A DNA stretch of 64,000 nucleotides, from contig NC_133481.1 of assembly GCF_025370935.1 (NCBI RefSeq), forward strand, positions 4,427,385-4,491,384, written 5' to 3'. Below, piece after piece: positions 24,001 through 35,100 of this stretch. Position 1 is the stretch's first letter; each line of letters opens with the position of its first letter. The notes below the pieces were generated by a model, which had not been told where the DNA came from, did not search any database, and was given only the letters and a program-made list of their open reading frames with translations. Both the position numbers and the translations under genes were made by a program. The stretch comes from Choristoneura fumiferana. Lineage: Eukaryota > Arthropoda > Insecta > Lepidoptera > Tortricidae.

Positions 24001-24935
24001 CCATGTTTCTCGGGGTAAAATGAATATAGATCTAAGTATCTAATATGCTGAAAAAAAAGCGACCAAAGACACAGCGATGTCAGCCAGTGTTAATTACACT
24101 ACACTTGTACACAGAGACATATCCACTGACTGACAAAGCCAGACTTTCTTTGTTCATTTCGAAGTAAAACAAAGTTGATCTTTATTAATAGAGGCCATTT
24201 ATCTTCTCAATTTACTTGGTCCACTTCAACGTTTTTAATAAAAAAATATCTTTTTGCTTTTGTGGAGCTTCTTAAATTGGCGCAAATGTTTCGTTATTAA
24301 TAACAGGTGTGACTTAATTTTATGCACTTCTGTAGCTTTCTTAAATATCAAAAGTTAGTCAAAAGAAAATAAGGGCCACTTGATTTTCAACGGTAAAATT
24401 AAATACAAAATATATTTGCCTTTTATCTGAATACATTTAAAAAAATGTTTTTTTGTATTGTGTTATGTTGTATTAATATAGTTATTTGTGTCACAAGGGA
24501 GCAAAATGGTGTATTTACGGCGAGGGCGTACATTGAATCCAGAATGTAGCGAAGGATTCTACAATTGAGCGCCCAAGATGAAAATAATTTTGCTCCCGAG
24601 TTGCTCATACAACTTTTCACACCGAGCATCAAGGAACTTGAAAAAAAAATCTAAATATTATTAAAGAACAACCAGCATAAGAAAATGGCGTGGCTTTACA
24701 ATTATCTACTTCAAAAAATAGCATTTGCAATAAAACACTTAGAAAAGCCTTGAACAGAAAAGTTGCACTTTGCTCCCTCTCGTCAGGGAGGAAAAGTTAC
24801 TTTTCTGAAGGAGAGTTGTGAAAAAACTATTAATAGGCAGAAAATGTAAGTGAAACATATAATTTACCTGCTATTATTGTCGTTTTACTAATGAGTCTCG
24901 TGGCTCCTGTTTTCTTTTGAGTAAATATATTATTA

Positions 24936-25153
24936 CTAGCTTTTCGCGTGGCTTTGCTCGCGTGGAATTCGGTGGCGCGCTGTTCCCATTTTTCCGAGAT
25001 AGTAGCCTATGTCACTCTCTGGCCCATAAACTATCTTTATGCCAAAAATCACGTCAATCCGTCGCTCCGTTTCGACGTGAAAGACGGACAAACATACAAG
25101 CACTTGCACAAGCACACACACAAATTAGCATTTAAGTATAATATTAGTATGGA
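24936..25153 (-). mobile_element. Helitron-like element
   Basis: Minus strand: TCCATACTAATATTATACTT ... AAAGCTAG|T. The 5' neighbour is G rather than A, so one end may be trimmed. Confidence 0.55.
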
Positions 25154-25264
25154 CAATTGATTCAGGCGTAAGTTTATTACTTGAGTGTTCTACACCTAAA
25201 ACGTAAATAAAGACCACAGTTTAATTTTATGGGATTCTTAAATTTAATTCAACTGCCAGATTAA

Positions 25265-25405
25265 GGAGCTGTTTCACCATCTATTGATTAGTGTTAAGTG
25301 ACGGTTAAATGTGATGCCGTCTCCGTCTATTCGAACAAAACAAATAGAGACGGCATCACATTTAACCGTCACTTAACACTAATCAATGGATGGTGAAACA
25401 GCCCC
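25265..25405. mobile_element. 141-bp palindromic MITE, TAA target duplication (PIF/Harbinger-like)
   Basis: Ends GGAGCTGTTTCACCATCTAT and ATGGATGGTGAAACAGCCCC, with TAA at 25262-25264 and 25406-25408. The arms pair almost perfectly around GAACAAAACAAATAGAG. Confidence 0.8.
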
Positions 25406-25408
25406 TAA

Positions 25409-25670
25409 GGGTCAGTTTCTCCACTAATTGATAAATTTTATGTAACAGATATCTGTGACGAGATGAACAAATGACCTGGTTAAAGTTGGGGTTTCAGGAT
25501 GGATGTAGACCGCTTCCAACCGAAGCGACTGATGGTCTATGGGGAGGTCTGCGACCAACAGTGGACGTCCTACGGATGATGAGATATGTGATGCCGTCTC
25601 TATTTGTTTTGTCCGAATAAAAAGGACGGTAGCACATCGATCAGTCGCATAAAATCTATCATTGAGTCCC
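25409..25670. mobile_element. Adjacent diverged Harbinger-like MITE copy, split by a LINE tail
   Basis: Starts GGGTCAGTTTCTCCACTAAT right after the TAA shared with the previous element. It resumes after the LINE tail with GAGATATGTGATGCCGTCTC and ends near ATCTATCATTGAGT. Confidence 0.5.
25457..25590 (+). mobile_element. 110-bp RTE LINE 3' tail inserted in a MITE copy
   Basis: Reads GACCTGGTTAAAG then CTTCCAACCGAAGCGACTGA and GTGGACGTCCTACGGATGATGA, the last codons and GATG tail of the family at 40430-40730. Flanks share GAGAT(G/A), a likely target duplication. It splits the Harbinger-like element that starts at 25409. Confidence 0.55.
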
Positions 25671-25675
25671 GAAAC

Positions 25676-25808
25676 ATCTGGACTACTACGAAACTCGAAA
25701 ATCGAAGTTCGTATCCTACCGTCCCTCTCGCTCTCGTATTAAATAGTATAAGTGTCAGAGGGACCGCACGACACGAACTTCGAGTTTCGAGTTTCGTAGT
25801 AGCCCTGC
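25676..25808. mobile_element. CTACTACGAAA-family MITE
   Basis: Ends GGACTACTACGAAACTCG and CGAGTTTCGTAGTAGCCCTG. The inside closely matches 55044-55161. Complete and uninterrupted, so it serves as the empty-site reference for the nested insertion at 52663. Confidence 0.72.
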
Positions 25809-26419
25809 TGGCATGGTTTACCCGAACGAAGTCACGGGTTAATTCTAGTTTATATTACAACAGGAAACTAGTAGCAGTTAAAAAATGTAAATCCCCACAA
25901 AGCTTGAGTCGAGCACGCATTCAGCCGTTTTATCGCGCCTTTGTAGATAGGGATCGGAGCCCTACGTGACCATGCATTTTATAACCACACTACGCGCGGC
26001 AGCGATACCGTAAGCGTTTTTTGTATTCATTGCGTGTGTTGCCTTGTGTCCACTGAGCTGCTAGTGTCTCGGGCACGCAATGAACTTTGAACACGCTCGC
26101 CGCGTCGCAGTCGCAAGTTGTTACAATACAGACTAACAGGAACCTTTCCACTTTTCCTGGTAAGGCAATTTGAAATTAATACGAAATGTAAAGTCGATAC
26201 GGTAGGTAAAGTTACGTTGTATATCATTTCATTTTTAATCCTATGGTTGATATTACAAACAATGAATTTTGACGACCTTTTGACGTCTGGCCATACGTCT
26301 TGCAAAAAAAAACTCTTTTTCTTACTTTCTTTCAACAACAAGCCTTTTTTTTAGTTCTACATAAATCAACAAACCTGGCACAAAATGCTAACGCGTTTCG
26401 AACTCTAGCATACTCATTC

Positions 26420-26665
26420 TAAAAATAAAAATAAATAAAAAAAAGGTAAGAAGTTCATTGATGTGGACTTCCGCAAAATTAAGTCCCTCGCGATGTTTTC
26501 CTTCGCCGTAAAATTCGCAGTAAATTTCATATATTTCGTAAAAATCAGAATTGCACTTGGGGATTCGAACCAACGATACCGCTCGAACGGTTTAAAACAC
26601 CCTTAATTGTTTACCAAAAGAGAAATCTAAGCTCTCTCTAGGCCACCACGACTAATTCACAGTAA
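26420..26665 (-). mobile_element. SINE of the same family, interrupted copy
   Basis: GATGTTTTCCTTCGCCGTAA, GGGGATTCGAACCAACGATA and CTCTAGGCCACCACGAC, with about 50 bp of extra sequence after the B box. Confidence 0.55.
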
Positions 26666-26682
26666 CCACACATATTTTCAAG

Positions 26683-26885
26683 CCGTAGTGGCCTAGAGGT
26701 TTGACCTATCGCCTCTCAAGTCGTGGGTTCAATATAACCCCAGCTCGCAACTCTGAGTTTTTTGAAATTCGTGTACGAAATTACATTTGTACCACGAGCT
26801 TTACGGTGAAATAAAATATCGTGAGGTACAATCCTGCGAAGCAATTAAATGCTATGTGTGAAGTTCCGCATAAGCGCACTCATTC
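26683..26885 (+). mobile_element. SINE of the same family, head-to-head with the previous copy
   Basis: GCCGTAGTGGCCTAGAGGTT, TCGTGGGTTCAATATAACCC and GAAGCAATTAAATGCTATGT. The 3' tail is not seen. Confidence 0.6.
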
Positions 26886-27054
26886 TCATACAGAATGCTA
26901 CTATAGAATCAAAATATGGTTCAGGATTATTTAGACTTATTGAAGACCATTATAAGAGTATGAATCCTATAAGTGTTCTATAAGATAGTCTTGTAGTTAA
27001 CTGTAAGACTGTGAAATGGAAGCAAATGCCCTTGAGAATATATAAGCTTGTGGA

Positions 27055-27415
27055 GGGTACGTATTATAATGTATAAATTTAAAATACATATCGGTTGAAA
27101 TTCATACAATTGAAATACATCAAAATATAAATAGTTACAATGCATAATGGTTTTTAGTCATATGGCACAAAATGCATATTTTGATAATGTACTTATACGT
27201 TCAAAATACATAAAATTATAAAAAATAAATAGTTAAATCAAATATCAATCAACATCTATACTTACAGTATGTTTTCTATAGTGGTTGAAATACATAATAG
27301 ACACTAAAATTTCATAAAGAAAAATGCATATATTACAATTCTGGCATATTTTGATCATAGTTGTATGTATTTCAACCGATATGTATTTTAAATTTATACA
27401 TTATAATACGTACCC
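27055..27415. mobile_element. 361-bp Mutator-like MITE with perfect 9-bp target duplication
   Basis: Long inverted ends: GGGTACGTATTATAATGTAT at the left pairs with ATACATTATAATACGTACCC at the right, and the match continues inward for roughly 47 bp. The flanks are exactly GCTTGTGGA at 27046-27054 and again at 27416-27424. Long TIRs beginning with G and a 9-bp duplication are hallmarks of Mutator-like elements. The interior is AT-rich with recurring GAAATACAT and AAATGCATA words and no ORF. Confidence 0.78.
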
Positions 27416-28159
27416 GCTTGTGGAATGCTAATACTAGTAAAAGTGTCCTATAACTGTCCTATATGATAATCTTGTAGTAAATTATAATATTGAAATATAA
27501 AATCGGATGCTCTTGAGTATAATAAGGCTTGTCAAATGCAGTTATAAGTGAAATAATCTACAGCAAGGTTTTTATAAGAATGTTATTGGTAAAGACAGAC
27601 CTATAGTTATTTCTTATAAGATTACTATGCTTGTTGGGGAGGCCAGTGCCCTGCAGTCGAACGTACTCGTATATAGGCTGGGATGATGATGAATGACACA
27701 TTATCCCTTTACACACATTAATTCAACAGAAACATTTCTCTGTATTTTTTTTTCTTAATCCAAATACGTGGCTAAATCAGGATTTACAAGGTAACCCAAT
27801 TCGATCAGCAAACTGCGTCAAGCCGTGGCACGGGGTAATTGAGGCATGCGGGATTGCGCCGGAAGTGAATCCTCATCCTTTAAGGTGCCCGAAGACATTT
27901 GTGATGTTTTGAAGGGCTTTCGAAATAGGTCAGCTCGGCGAAATGTAAAACTATAGAGAAAATAGGGTAAAAAATGTTATTCTAATTAATCCGGCAGAAA
28001 AATAATCGATAAAAAATTACGGAGATAACGCGCGTCAAAGTTCTGGAGTGAAAGCCCGTGACGTCACATGGAATTTTACGGGCTAAATCTTTATTATTTT
28101 CTGTTTAATTGACAGAAAAAAAATGTGTCCAATATTTTTATGATCTAACTGATGGAGTA

Positions 28160-28362
28160 TCCATATGCATACTTACTAATACTAATATTATGAATGCGAA
28201 AGTGTGTGTGCTTGTGTGTTTGTATGTTTGTCCGTCTTTCGACGTGATTTTTGGCATAGAGATAGTGTATGAGCCAGAGAGTGACAGAGGCTACTTTTAT
28301 CCCGGAAAAATGCCAAGTTCCCGGGAACAGCGCGCGATAACCGAATTCCTCGCGGGCGAAGC
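28160..28362 (+). mobile_element. Helitron-like element, decayed 3' end
   Basis: ACTTACTAATACTAATATTA then GTGAGCCAGAGAGTGACAG-type body and CGCGCGATAACCGAATTCCT. The terminal CTAG is lost (GAAGCTTTTAAGG). Confidence 0.5.
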
Positions 28363-29182
28363 TTTTAAGGCCCTAACCTATTAGTCATTCAATATAGCTT
28401 TATGATAATTCTTCTATCTTGTCTTTCACTGTTAGACCGAAAAAAATATAAATATAATATTGAACACCATATCAATTAGTTATTCTGTGACCATACCTAC
28501 ACTACATGATGAGTCAAGAATAATTCCCATATTCATAAAAATGCTTATTAAAACATTCGTTGGTCTTTATCTGACACTCCGACATATGCCTTTTCCAGGC
28601 ACAGACCAAACATACAAAATGTTTGTAACTTTTTATCAAATCTGTACCTAACAAAAATATAACCTTTACTTTTATCTCGTACGTGTAGCAAATTACCTAC
28701 CTACAACAATAATGTATGATACCAAACTTTATACCTATTTATAAACAGGGTCCACAACAAGAATACCTATCAAAGGTACTTATGTCAACTTTTTTACCCC
28801 GCTTCGCTAGCTTTGCTGGTATAAAAATAAAAGGCAGCCATGTTTAAGTAAAAACCTGCATTAGAAAATTCAATATACATGCCACCCCCGAGACAACTTT
28901 GCATTGAATATAAGTAGCTGACACTTTCTTACTAGGCTAAGAAGTTTCTCTTTACTATTATTAGCAATTTTGCACCTATATTTAATTCTACTTCTAAGGT
29001 AAGCCCGAGTAAAGTAAAGTAAAAATCTTGATTTGTAAACACAAGAATGCTAAACATATAAGTAATTTATTTGCAGAAAATAGTGTACAATAAGATAGTG
29101 AATAGAAACTTTAATGAATGACACAACTATGTAACTACACAGTAGCACGCAAATTATTCATAACACTTAATTAAGTATAATA

Positions 29183-29389
29183 CTAGCTTTTGCCCGCCGC
29201 TCCGCCCGCGTGGTATTCGGTTATTATCGCGCGCTGTTCCCTCGGGAACTGTGCATTTTTCCGGGATAAAAAGTAGCCTATGTCAATCTCGGGCTCATAA
29301 ACTATCTGTATGCCAAAAAATCACGTCGATCTGTCGCTCCGTTACGGCGTGAAACACACAAACACACTTTCGCATTTATAATATTAAGA
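29183..29389 (-). mobile_element. Helitron-like element, both ends intact
   Basis: Minus strand: A|TCTTAATATTATAAATGCGA ... GCAAAAGCTAG|T. About 207 bp. Confidence 0.62.
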
Positions 29390-29724
29390 TATATTCAAAA
29401 TGCAAGCAATTGTATTAACTATATTATTAATATTAATAAAATTACCCTTTGCAAGACAGAAATTCTTGAATAGTGTAGAATCTTTTTTGCAGTAGCCAAT
29501 TATGCAATGTAATACATGCCCTTTAAGGCAGGCTAGTTATATTTTAGGGACGTGATTAAATACCCAACACATACAGTAGGTACATACAAACTTAGTAATA
29601 CAAGTTTTAACTTGCACTCCACACTACACATAATGCCTAACAGATGACACTTTGTGGCCACCTCTATTGATAACGAATGATGAATTTAAAGACCTTATAG
29701 CGCTACACTATTGACAGGGTATTC

Positions 29725-29962
29725 AACGATAATTTCGAAAATACAAACTGAGACATGGATGCACAGAAAAAACCAGAAAAAGGGACCAGCACTGGGAATC
29801 GAACCCAGGTCCTCAGCATTCCGTGCTGCCTGCTATAACCCCTACACCACTGCTGGACAGGAATCTAGACACGAATTTTTTCTATGCATACATATCTCAG
29901 GTTGCTTATTTCTACTTTGCCACTTAAGCAGCAGCACTAGCGACATCTATGTAGCGTCGACA
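29725..29962 (-). mobile_element. Dispersed repeat carrying an internal tRNA-like fold, copy 2
   Basis: tRNA-like unit at 29856-29786 (minus): acceptor CCAGCA/TGCTGG, D-arm with A-box-like TGGTGTAGGGG, anticodon-type stem CAGC/GCTG around a seven-base loop ACGGAAT, T-arm CTGGG-TTCGATT-CCCAG. Position 33 is C not T and there is no CCA, so a working tRNA is unlikely. Confidence 0.72.
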
Positions 29963-29984
29963 GACGTCACACTCTTTCGGAACC

Positions 29985-30225
29985 AACCAGCAGCAACAAC
30001 AACAACAACAACTGCAGCAACTGTCCAGCAGTGGTGTAGGGGTTATAGCACGCAGCACGGAATGCTGAAGACCTGGGTTCGATTCCCAGTGCTGGTCTCT
30101 TTTTCTGGTTTTTCTGTGCATCCATGTCTCAGTTTGTATTTTCGATATGGTTTCACGGGATACCCGTAAAAGTAACATAGAGTTGAAAGAAAAAATACAA
30201 AAAGACTTCAAAAAACCAATCACAA
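29985..30225 (+). mobile_element. Dispersed repeat carrying an internal tRNA-like fold, copy 3 (opposite orientation)
   Basis: tRNA-like unit at 30025-30095 (plus), followed by the same 3' part up to CACGGGATACCCGTAAAAGT and the AAAATACAAAAAGACTTC tail. The upstream 100 bp of the other copies is replaced by a (CAA)n/(GCA)n tract. Confidence 0.72.
29987..30021 (+). repeat. (CAA)n/(GCA) microsatellite
   Basis: CAGCAGCAACAACAACAACA then ACAACTGCAGCAA, between the two oppositely oriented tRNA-bearing repeats. Confidence 0.85.
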
Positions 30226-31062
30226 CGATAATTTGTTTGGTCTGAGTCGCCGTAAGGGCCAAAGAGTTCCTTGATTTTGTTTACTCGCTTCAGTTTCTAA
30301 ATTTTATATGAGGTGATACGACTTAGGATCGATCGGTGTCTTACGAGTATTCAAAACGTTCATGGCGATTGTCATGGGTACAGACACACCTCGGCACGGG
30401 ATTCCAAAATGTGTATTTCGCAAATAGAGAGTTGTTGCCGATTCTCATATCAAGATCCTTAGTTTTACAACAGCGAGAAAAGATAGCTTTGTTCTGTTCT
30501 AAAACCCGAGCATGGCACGAAATTTCAACGAAGAATAAACACAAGAAGACTGGGGGCTCTGGGGAGTCTACACGTGACCACACGTGATCGAAACGTCAAG
30601 ATAACTTCTGCAATATCATCGTGATTCGTGAAAATTTAAGACGTTAAAAAGAGAGAATACAATTTTAATTAAAGCTCAGGTATGTCATTAGTGATATGAA
30701 AGGAACACCGAACAATGCAACACAACACCAAGTCAGGACAAAGTACGAACGTCATTTATTTTGTAATTTCCCATCGCGTCGCTTATCGCGTACACCATCA
30801 AACGTACGACTGACGGATGCTGCCGGGGAAATTATAAGGGCTCTCGCTATGACGGAACCCTAAAAACAAGCATTAATGTTCCCGTGCCCCGTTCATCCTG
30901 GGACCAACAAAAACAACACTCTCAGAGATGAAGGTAACATACGTCTCCATTGTGTGTTACCCGCATATTTTATAAAAATGTTTGCTCGTAAACGTTTGTC
31001 GAAAAGGTTTCTTTTCATTTAAAACAGGTCAAGTGTGAGTCTGCATCCTACTATCCCACTTA

Positions 31063-31289
31063 TCCTACTTATTATATTATAATATATTTTTTTTATTATT
31101 AATATTATAAATACGAAAAATTGTAAGCCTGTCTGTTTGTTTGTTGCCTCATCACGTCTGAACCGCTGAACTGATTTAGGCGAGATTCGGTATACGGCTG
31201 GTTTGAGTCTCGGGGAAGGACATAGAGTTTTTATCTTGGAAAATTGCATAGTTTCCGCGGGATAGTTATAAACGAATGGCGACAGCTAG
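31063..31289 (+). mobile_element. Helitron-like element, both ends intact
   Basis: A|TCCTACTTATTATATTATAA ... CGACAGCTAG|T, with AACCGCTGAACTGATTTAGG inside. Confidence 0.6.
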
Positions 31290-31497
31290 TAAATTCGCAT
31301 TTCTATTAAAAGTCAATTATTTTCTGCAGTTATTCTCACAGACAGTAACTGGTGAGTATTATTTATTATTTCTTTACTTGCGTACCAAGGGCTTCCTTGT
31401 TGCTGTATTTCATATATCTTTGTCAAAGGCAAACTAGTAATCCAGAGATAATAATACCAACGCTTTTTGTGTAAGAAATATACTTTCAAAAGAGTCA

Positions 31498-31895
31498 TCA
31501 TCTCGGTCTATATTGAACATCCCACTGTTGGCCACAGGCCTCCTCTCAGGATAAGAGGGCTTGGGCTGTATTTCCCACTTGGACCCAGTGTGGACTAAAA
31601 ACTCCACACGTACACACTATCAAATTCGAAAGAGTGTATCTCATGATAATTCAAATGTAATTTCGTACATAAATTCCGAAAAATCTCAGCGGTACGAGTC
31701 TAGGTTTGAACTCCCAACTCTACTCTACTTGGGAGGTTATATACAAATCACTAGATTGCCACGGCTTTTTTAGTTAGGAATAGTTCCCAATCCGCACTGG
31801 GCCCGCGTGGGAACTATGGCCCAAGCCCTCTTGTTCTGAGAGGAGGCCTGTGCCCAGCAGTGGGACGTATATAGGCTGGGATGATGATGATGATA
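31498..31895. mobile_element. Two SINE copies in opposite orientation, fused
   Basis: 31498-31765 (minus): CATCATCTCGGTCTATATTG ... TAGATTGCCACGGC. 31775-31895 (plus): GTTCCCAATCCGCACTGGGC ... GCAGTGGGACGTATATAGGC then a GATGATGATGATG tail. Confidence 0.65.
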
Positions 31896-32490
31896 GTATC
31901 TTTTGATTGCCTGTAACTTGACATTTCATCTTTTACAGTTCGAATAAACAGTAGCTTTGAGTATTTAACATTCACTTTAACTTACGACTAATATATCCAT
32001 CCATTTCTGAGAAAATTAAAAAAGATATAAGCCTATAAACTTTGCGGTCTTTCTTTTGACGTAGAACCCTAAAAAATAACCGCCGACGGCGTATAAAAAC
32101 AAACCTTTATACCAATCCCTGAGGAGGCGGTGACACCGAAAGTTGACGCGACCGCCGCCCGGAGTTGAGATGAGCATCGACTCAAATCGTATTAATTAAT
32201 TGAGTGTAGGTACTCACAATTTTCACGTTTGTTTGTTTTTCATTAATTAAAACATCACCTACGCGTGCCTTGCTAACGAACTGCCCTCATTTCACGTATT
32301 TAATTTATGTAAAGTAACTCGCACATCGCTTGCACTTTTTGCCGAAACATTTTCCTCTTCCCTAAAATTGTCTATAATATTAACAACGATTTTTCGCTTG
32401 AACTTAGAAGTTAGTATGTTAATCTAACTAAATTAAATTAAATCAATAATCTTTGGATTATCCAGTTAACTTTAATTTATAGTTCCTCAC

Positions 32491-32529
32491 CGTGCTGCGC
32501 TCGAACCAATCAGTTAACCGGCCAGTCAT
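32491..32529 (-). CDS. Candidate first coding exon of an unidentified gene
   Basis: ATG at 32529 in good context (GGGAAAGATGA) opens thirteen codons (MTGRLTDWFERST) ending at a GTGAGG donor in phase 0. An in-frame TGA lies 33 nt upstream, so the ATG is the natural start. It sits about 230 nt downstream of a candidate core promoter in a locally GC-rich, repeat-free stretch. I do not recognise the protein and found no convincing second exon at 1-32480. If real, the first intron is very long, as is common for developmental regulators, but that is inference. Confidence 0.42.
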
Positions 32530-32727
32530 CTTTCCCGCCGTAGCTTTCGTTAACAACGTTCACAAACAATTACACTAGAAACTATGTAACACCACTCACT
32601 ATCAACCAAACATACGTAAATAATCTACGCGTTTACTTTTTTATGGTATACGGAACGCGACCACTTAATTGTGAAATGTTTATTACACCCGCTGTGTATG
32701 TAATCGGTGTAACTCATCAGTGACTTT

Positions 32728-32766
32728 TTGCGTCGAACCAGTTGCCGAGCGTTTCGAAGACTGAAT
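32728..32766 (-). promoter_or_regulatory. Candidate core promoter: initiator plus DPE
   Basis: The arthropod initiator TTCAGTC has its A (+1) at 32762. At +28 to +32 the sequence CGACG matches four of five DPE positions (RGWYV), the exact spacing such promoters need. Upstream (32766-32825) is GC-rich. The unit points toward the candidate exon at 32491-32529. Confidence 0.4.
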
Positions 32767-32849
32767 CGCCGCCCGCCTAAACGGCCGAGGGTCCCCGAAC
32801 ACCCCCGAGCTCTCCCGAATGTGTACGATTCATGAAATCCACTCGATGA

Positions 32850-35100
32850 AGTGGTAAATTTTTAGGAATAGGCAGCGTCCCTGATAGTAGTCGAACGCGC
32901 GGACTGGATAATATAGAGTTGTTAAACACTTTTACCTTACTTAGGGTTCGATCGTACCCGCTTGGAACCGTAACTTTTTAAATGTGACCTAAATTGTAAC
33001 TTTTGGTGAAGGATGCTTCAATTTTATCATCGCAGGCGGGCCATCCTAATTAGTTGGGTCATGTCATGAGTTGAACGCCGTTAAAAAATGTTTTCGGTTA
33101 CCACATTACGTACCCGGTAAAAAGAGATAAAAAGTAATTTGTGGAAAATTTTATTATTGTGCCAGTCTTTTTTTTACTAATTGTAAGAAAACAGACTTCA
33201 AAATAGTGTTAACCTGTCTTTATAGACACTTTAATTATGTCATACAAACGTCCTTTAGGACTGTAAGGAAATTTACCTATGCCTATTGAAATTAGAATGT
33301 TCGTGTTTGTATTTTAAATGTATATATAGCATGTCGGTTTCACTGATTTTTTTTATCTTTATTTAACTATTATCGATCTTTGATCAAAAGGTAAGAATGA
33401 ACATGTGTCAGTTCCGAAAGAACTATAAAAACAACATAACAGCCACACGATTTAAATGGTTAACGACTCGTGCCAAGAAAGACATGACATGTCCTACTTT
33501 CACTGTTTTTGTTTTTTATAAATTATAAGTACCTAGGTATGTTAAAAGTATAAAGTATTGATGGTACCCAAGGAAGACCAGCGCCGTCCGTAAGTGCGAC
33601 ATTATGCTGATTTGGCACCATTTCGTAACCGTGGTACGTTTTTTTTTCTTTCTCCATATTTACATAATGTCACGAATAAATGTCTTTTTCTTTTGTCTTT
33701 CTTTTCTTTGTACAGTGTTAACTATTATGAAATTCTCAAAGTTTGGAATTGAATTTCTTATGATTATTATTAACACAGGCACATTTCATGATCTACCGTA
33801 ATAGTTATTAATATGACACCATAAAAAAATAAAACCAGAAAAGTCGCGCACCTTTTTAGATGGATGGACTCAACTCGTTTTTTTTTTATTTCACAACGTT
33901 TTTTGTAATAAATAAATACAAAGTAGGTATGTTTTAAAATGAGAATTTTTCTAGTTAGGTCATTTTCATTCACATAGTCGCAAAGTCAATGAAACGCATT
34001 GCATCGAAGTGCTCGGTACTGCAAAATGCACTTGCTTTCACCAGCAAATAATATAACTTTATCAAAAATCTCTAAGCAAGTTTGAGTTACGCGAGCACGA
34101 AATTTCAGACCGGACAGCTCTAATCATAATCAGGTTTAGTAACAAAGTTGTGGACGCTGACACTCATGACACTAAGTGACAACTAAACTTTGTAGAGAAA
34201 TGTAACACTAGTACGAACACAGGTCGCCAACACTACTGCGGGGCGATTCCGCTATAGAGAAGCTCAATATCTGTTTTTGAATCGCACTATCTAGGCTTCT
34301 TCAGTGTTCCATAGCCAAAATGGCAAAAATGGAACCCTTTTAGTTTCGCCATGACAGAATGTCTGTCTGTCCATCCGTCCGCGGCTTTGCTCAGAGACTG
34401 TCAGTGCTAGAAAGCTGTAATTTTGCACGCATATTTGTAGCTATTATGCCTACGGCTAACGGCTGCGGTACCCTATCCTGAGCGTGTCCGACACGCTCTT
34501 GCTTGATGCGAATACAAAAATTAAAAACTAAAGCAAAACTATAATGGTAGCCATACACAATCCTTCCTATCGCCAATCGGCAGCGTCATGCTAATGAGGG
34601 CTATCGTTTTTTGTCTCACTAGATGGCGCACTGTTGGTATGGCTTTCAAAGTCTGTTATTACGGCGTGAAAACAAAGTTTAGATTAAAATCATATTAATA
34701 CACCTTAAACCGTACCATAAAAATATCGAGCATGCCACAGTGTTGCATAGTCCCCGTTTGATTCGGAAAAAAGGGAGGACAAAGGTTTCCGAAAGACAAA
34801 ACTGTCTCAAAACCTGTGTTTTGAATGAATGTCATATACATTCATTGCCCCGGAACGAATATTTGTCATAATTAATTTCAATATTGGAAAATATTCACAA
34901 AATTATTCTAATTATAAATAAACCCGCGTAGCTCACCCAAAAACTATGAGATTTGACATTTCGGAGACCTCACGCTACACTAGCGCCTCTAGTGGCGAAT
35001 TCACAGGCGATAGCCCTCATTGGACTGTAGCTGCCGAAACCCTGGCTGCTGAACAAGAGGGTTTTCTAGCGATACTTGAATAAAAACTTCGATAAAGATT
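32850..35100. other. No gene seen upstream of the orphan promoter
   Basis: Mostly unique AT-rich sequence. The GGGTTCCG repeat copy at 34297 is the only clear repeat. Reading both strands showed no exon with conserved residues. Confidence 0.4.
34297..34500 (-). repeat. GGGTTCCG repeat, internally deleted copy
   Basis: TTCCATAGCCAAAATGGCAA, GAACCCTTTTAGTTTCGCCA and GCGTGTCCGACACGCTCTTG in reverse order. Confidence 0.5.

Noticed and set aside
30025..30095. A genuine tRNA gene
   Set aside because: Stems pair well, but position 33 is C instead of T, the A-box is weak, and the unit recurs as part of a mobile repeat.
29711..30169. 152-codon plus-strand frame
   Set aside because: It runs through two inverted repeats and a CAA tract; no domain, and the first half repeats the frame at 2098.
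30336..30587. Frames of 83 and 80 codons on opposite strands
   Set aside because: Both strands open over the same stretch with no recognisable residues, splice context or repeat family; left unannotated.
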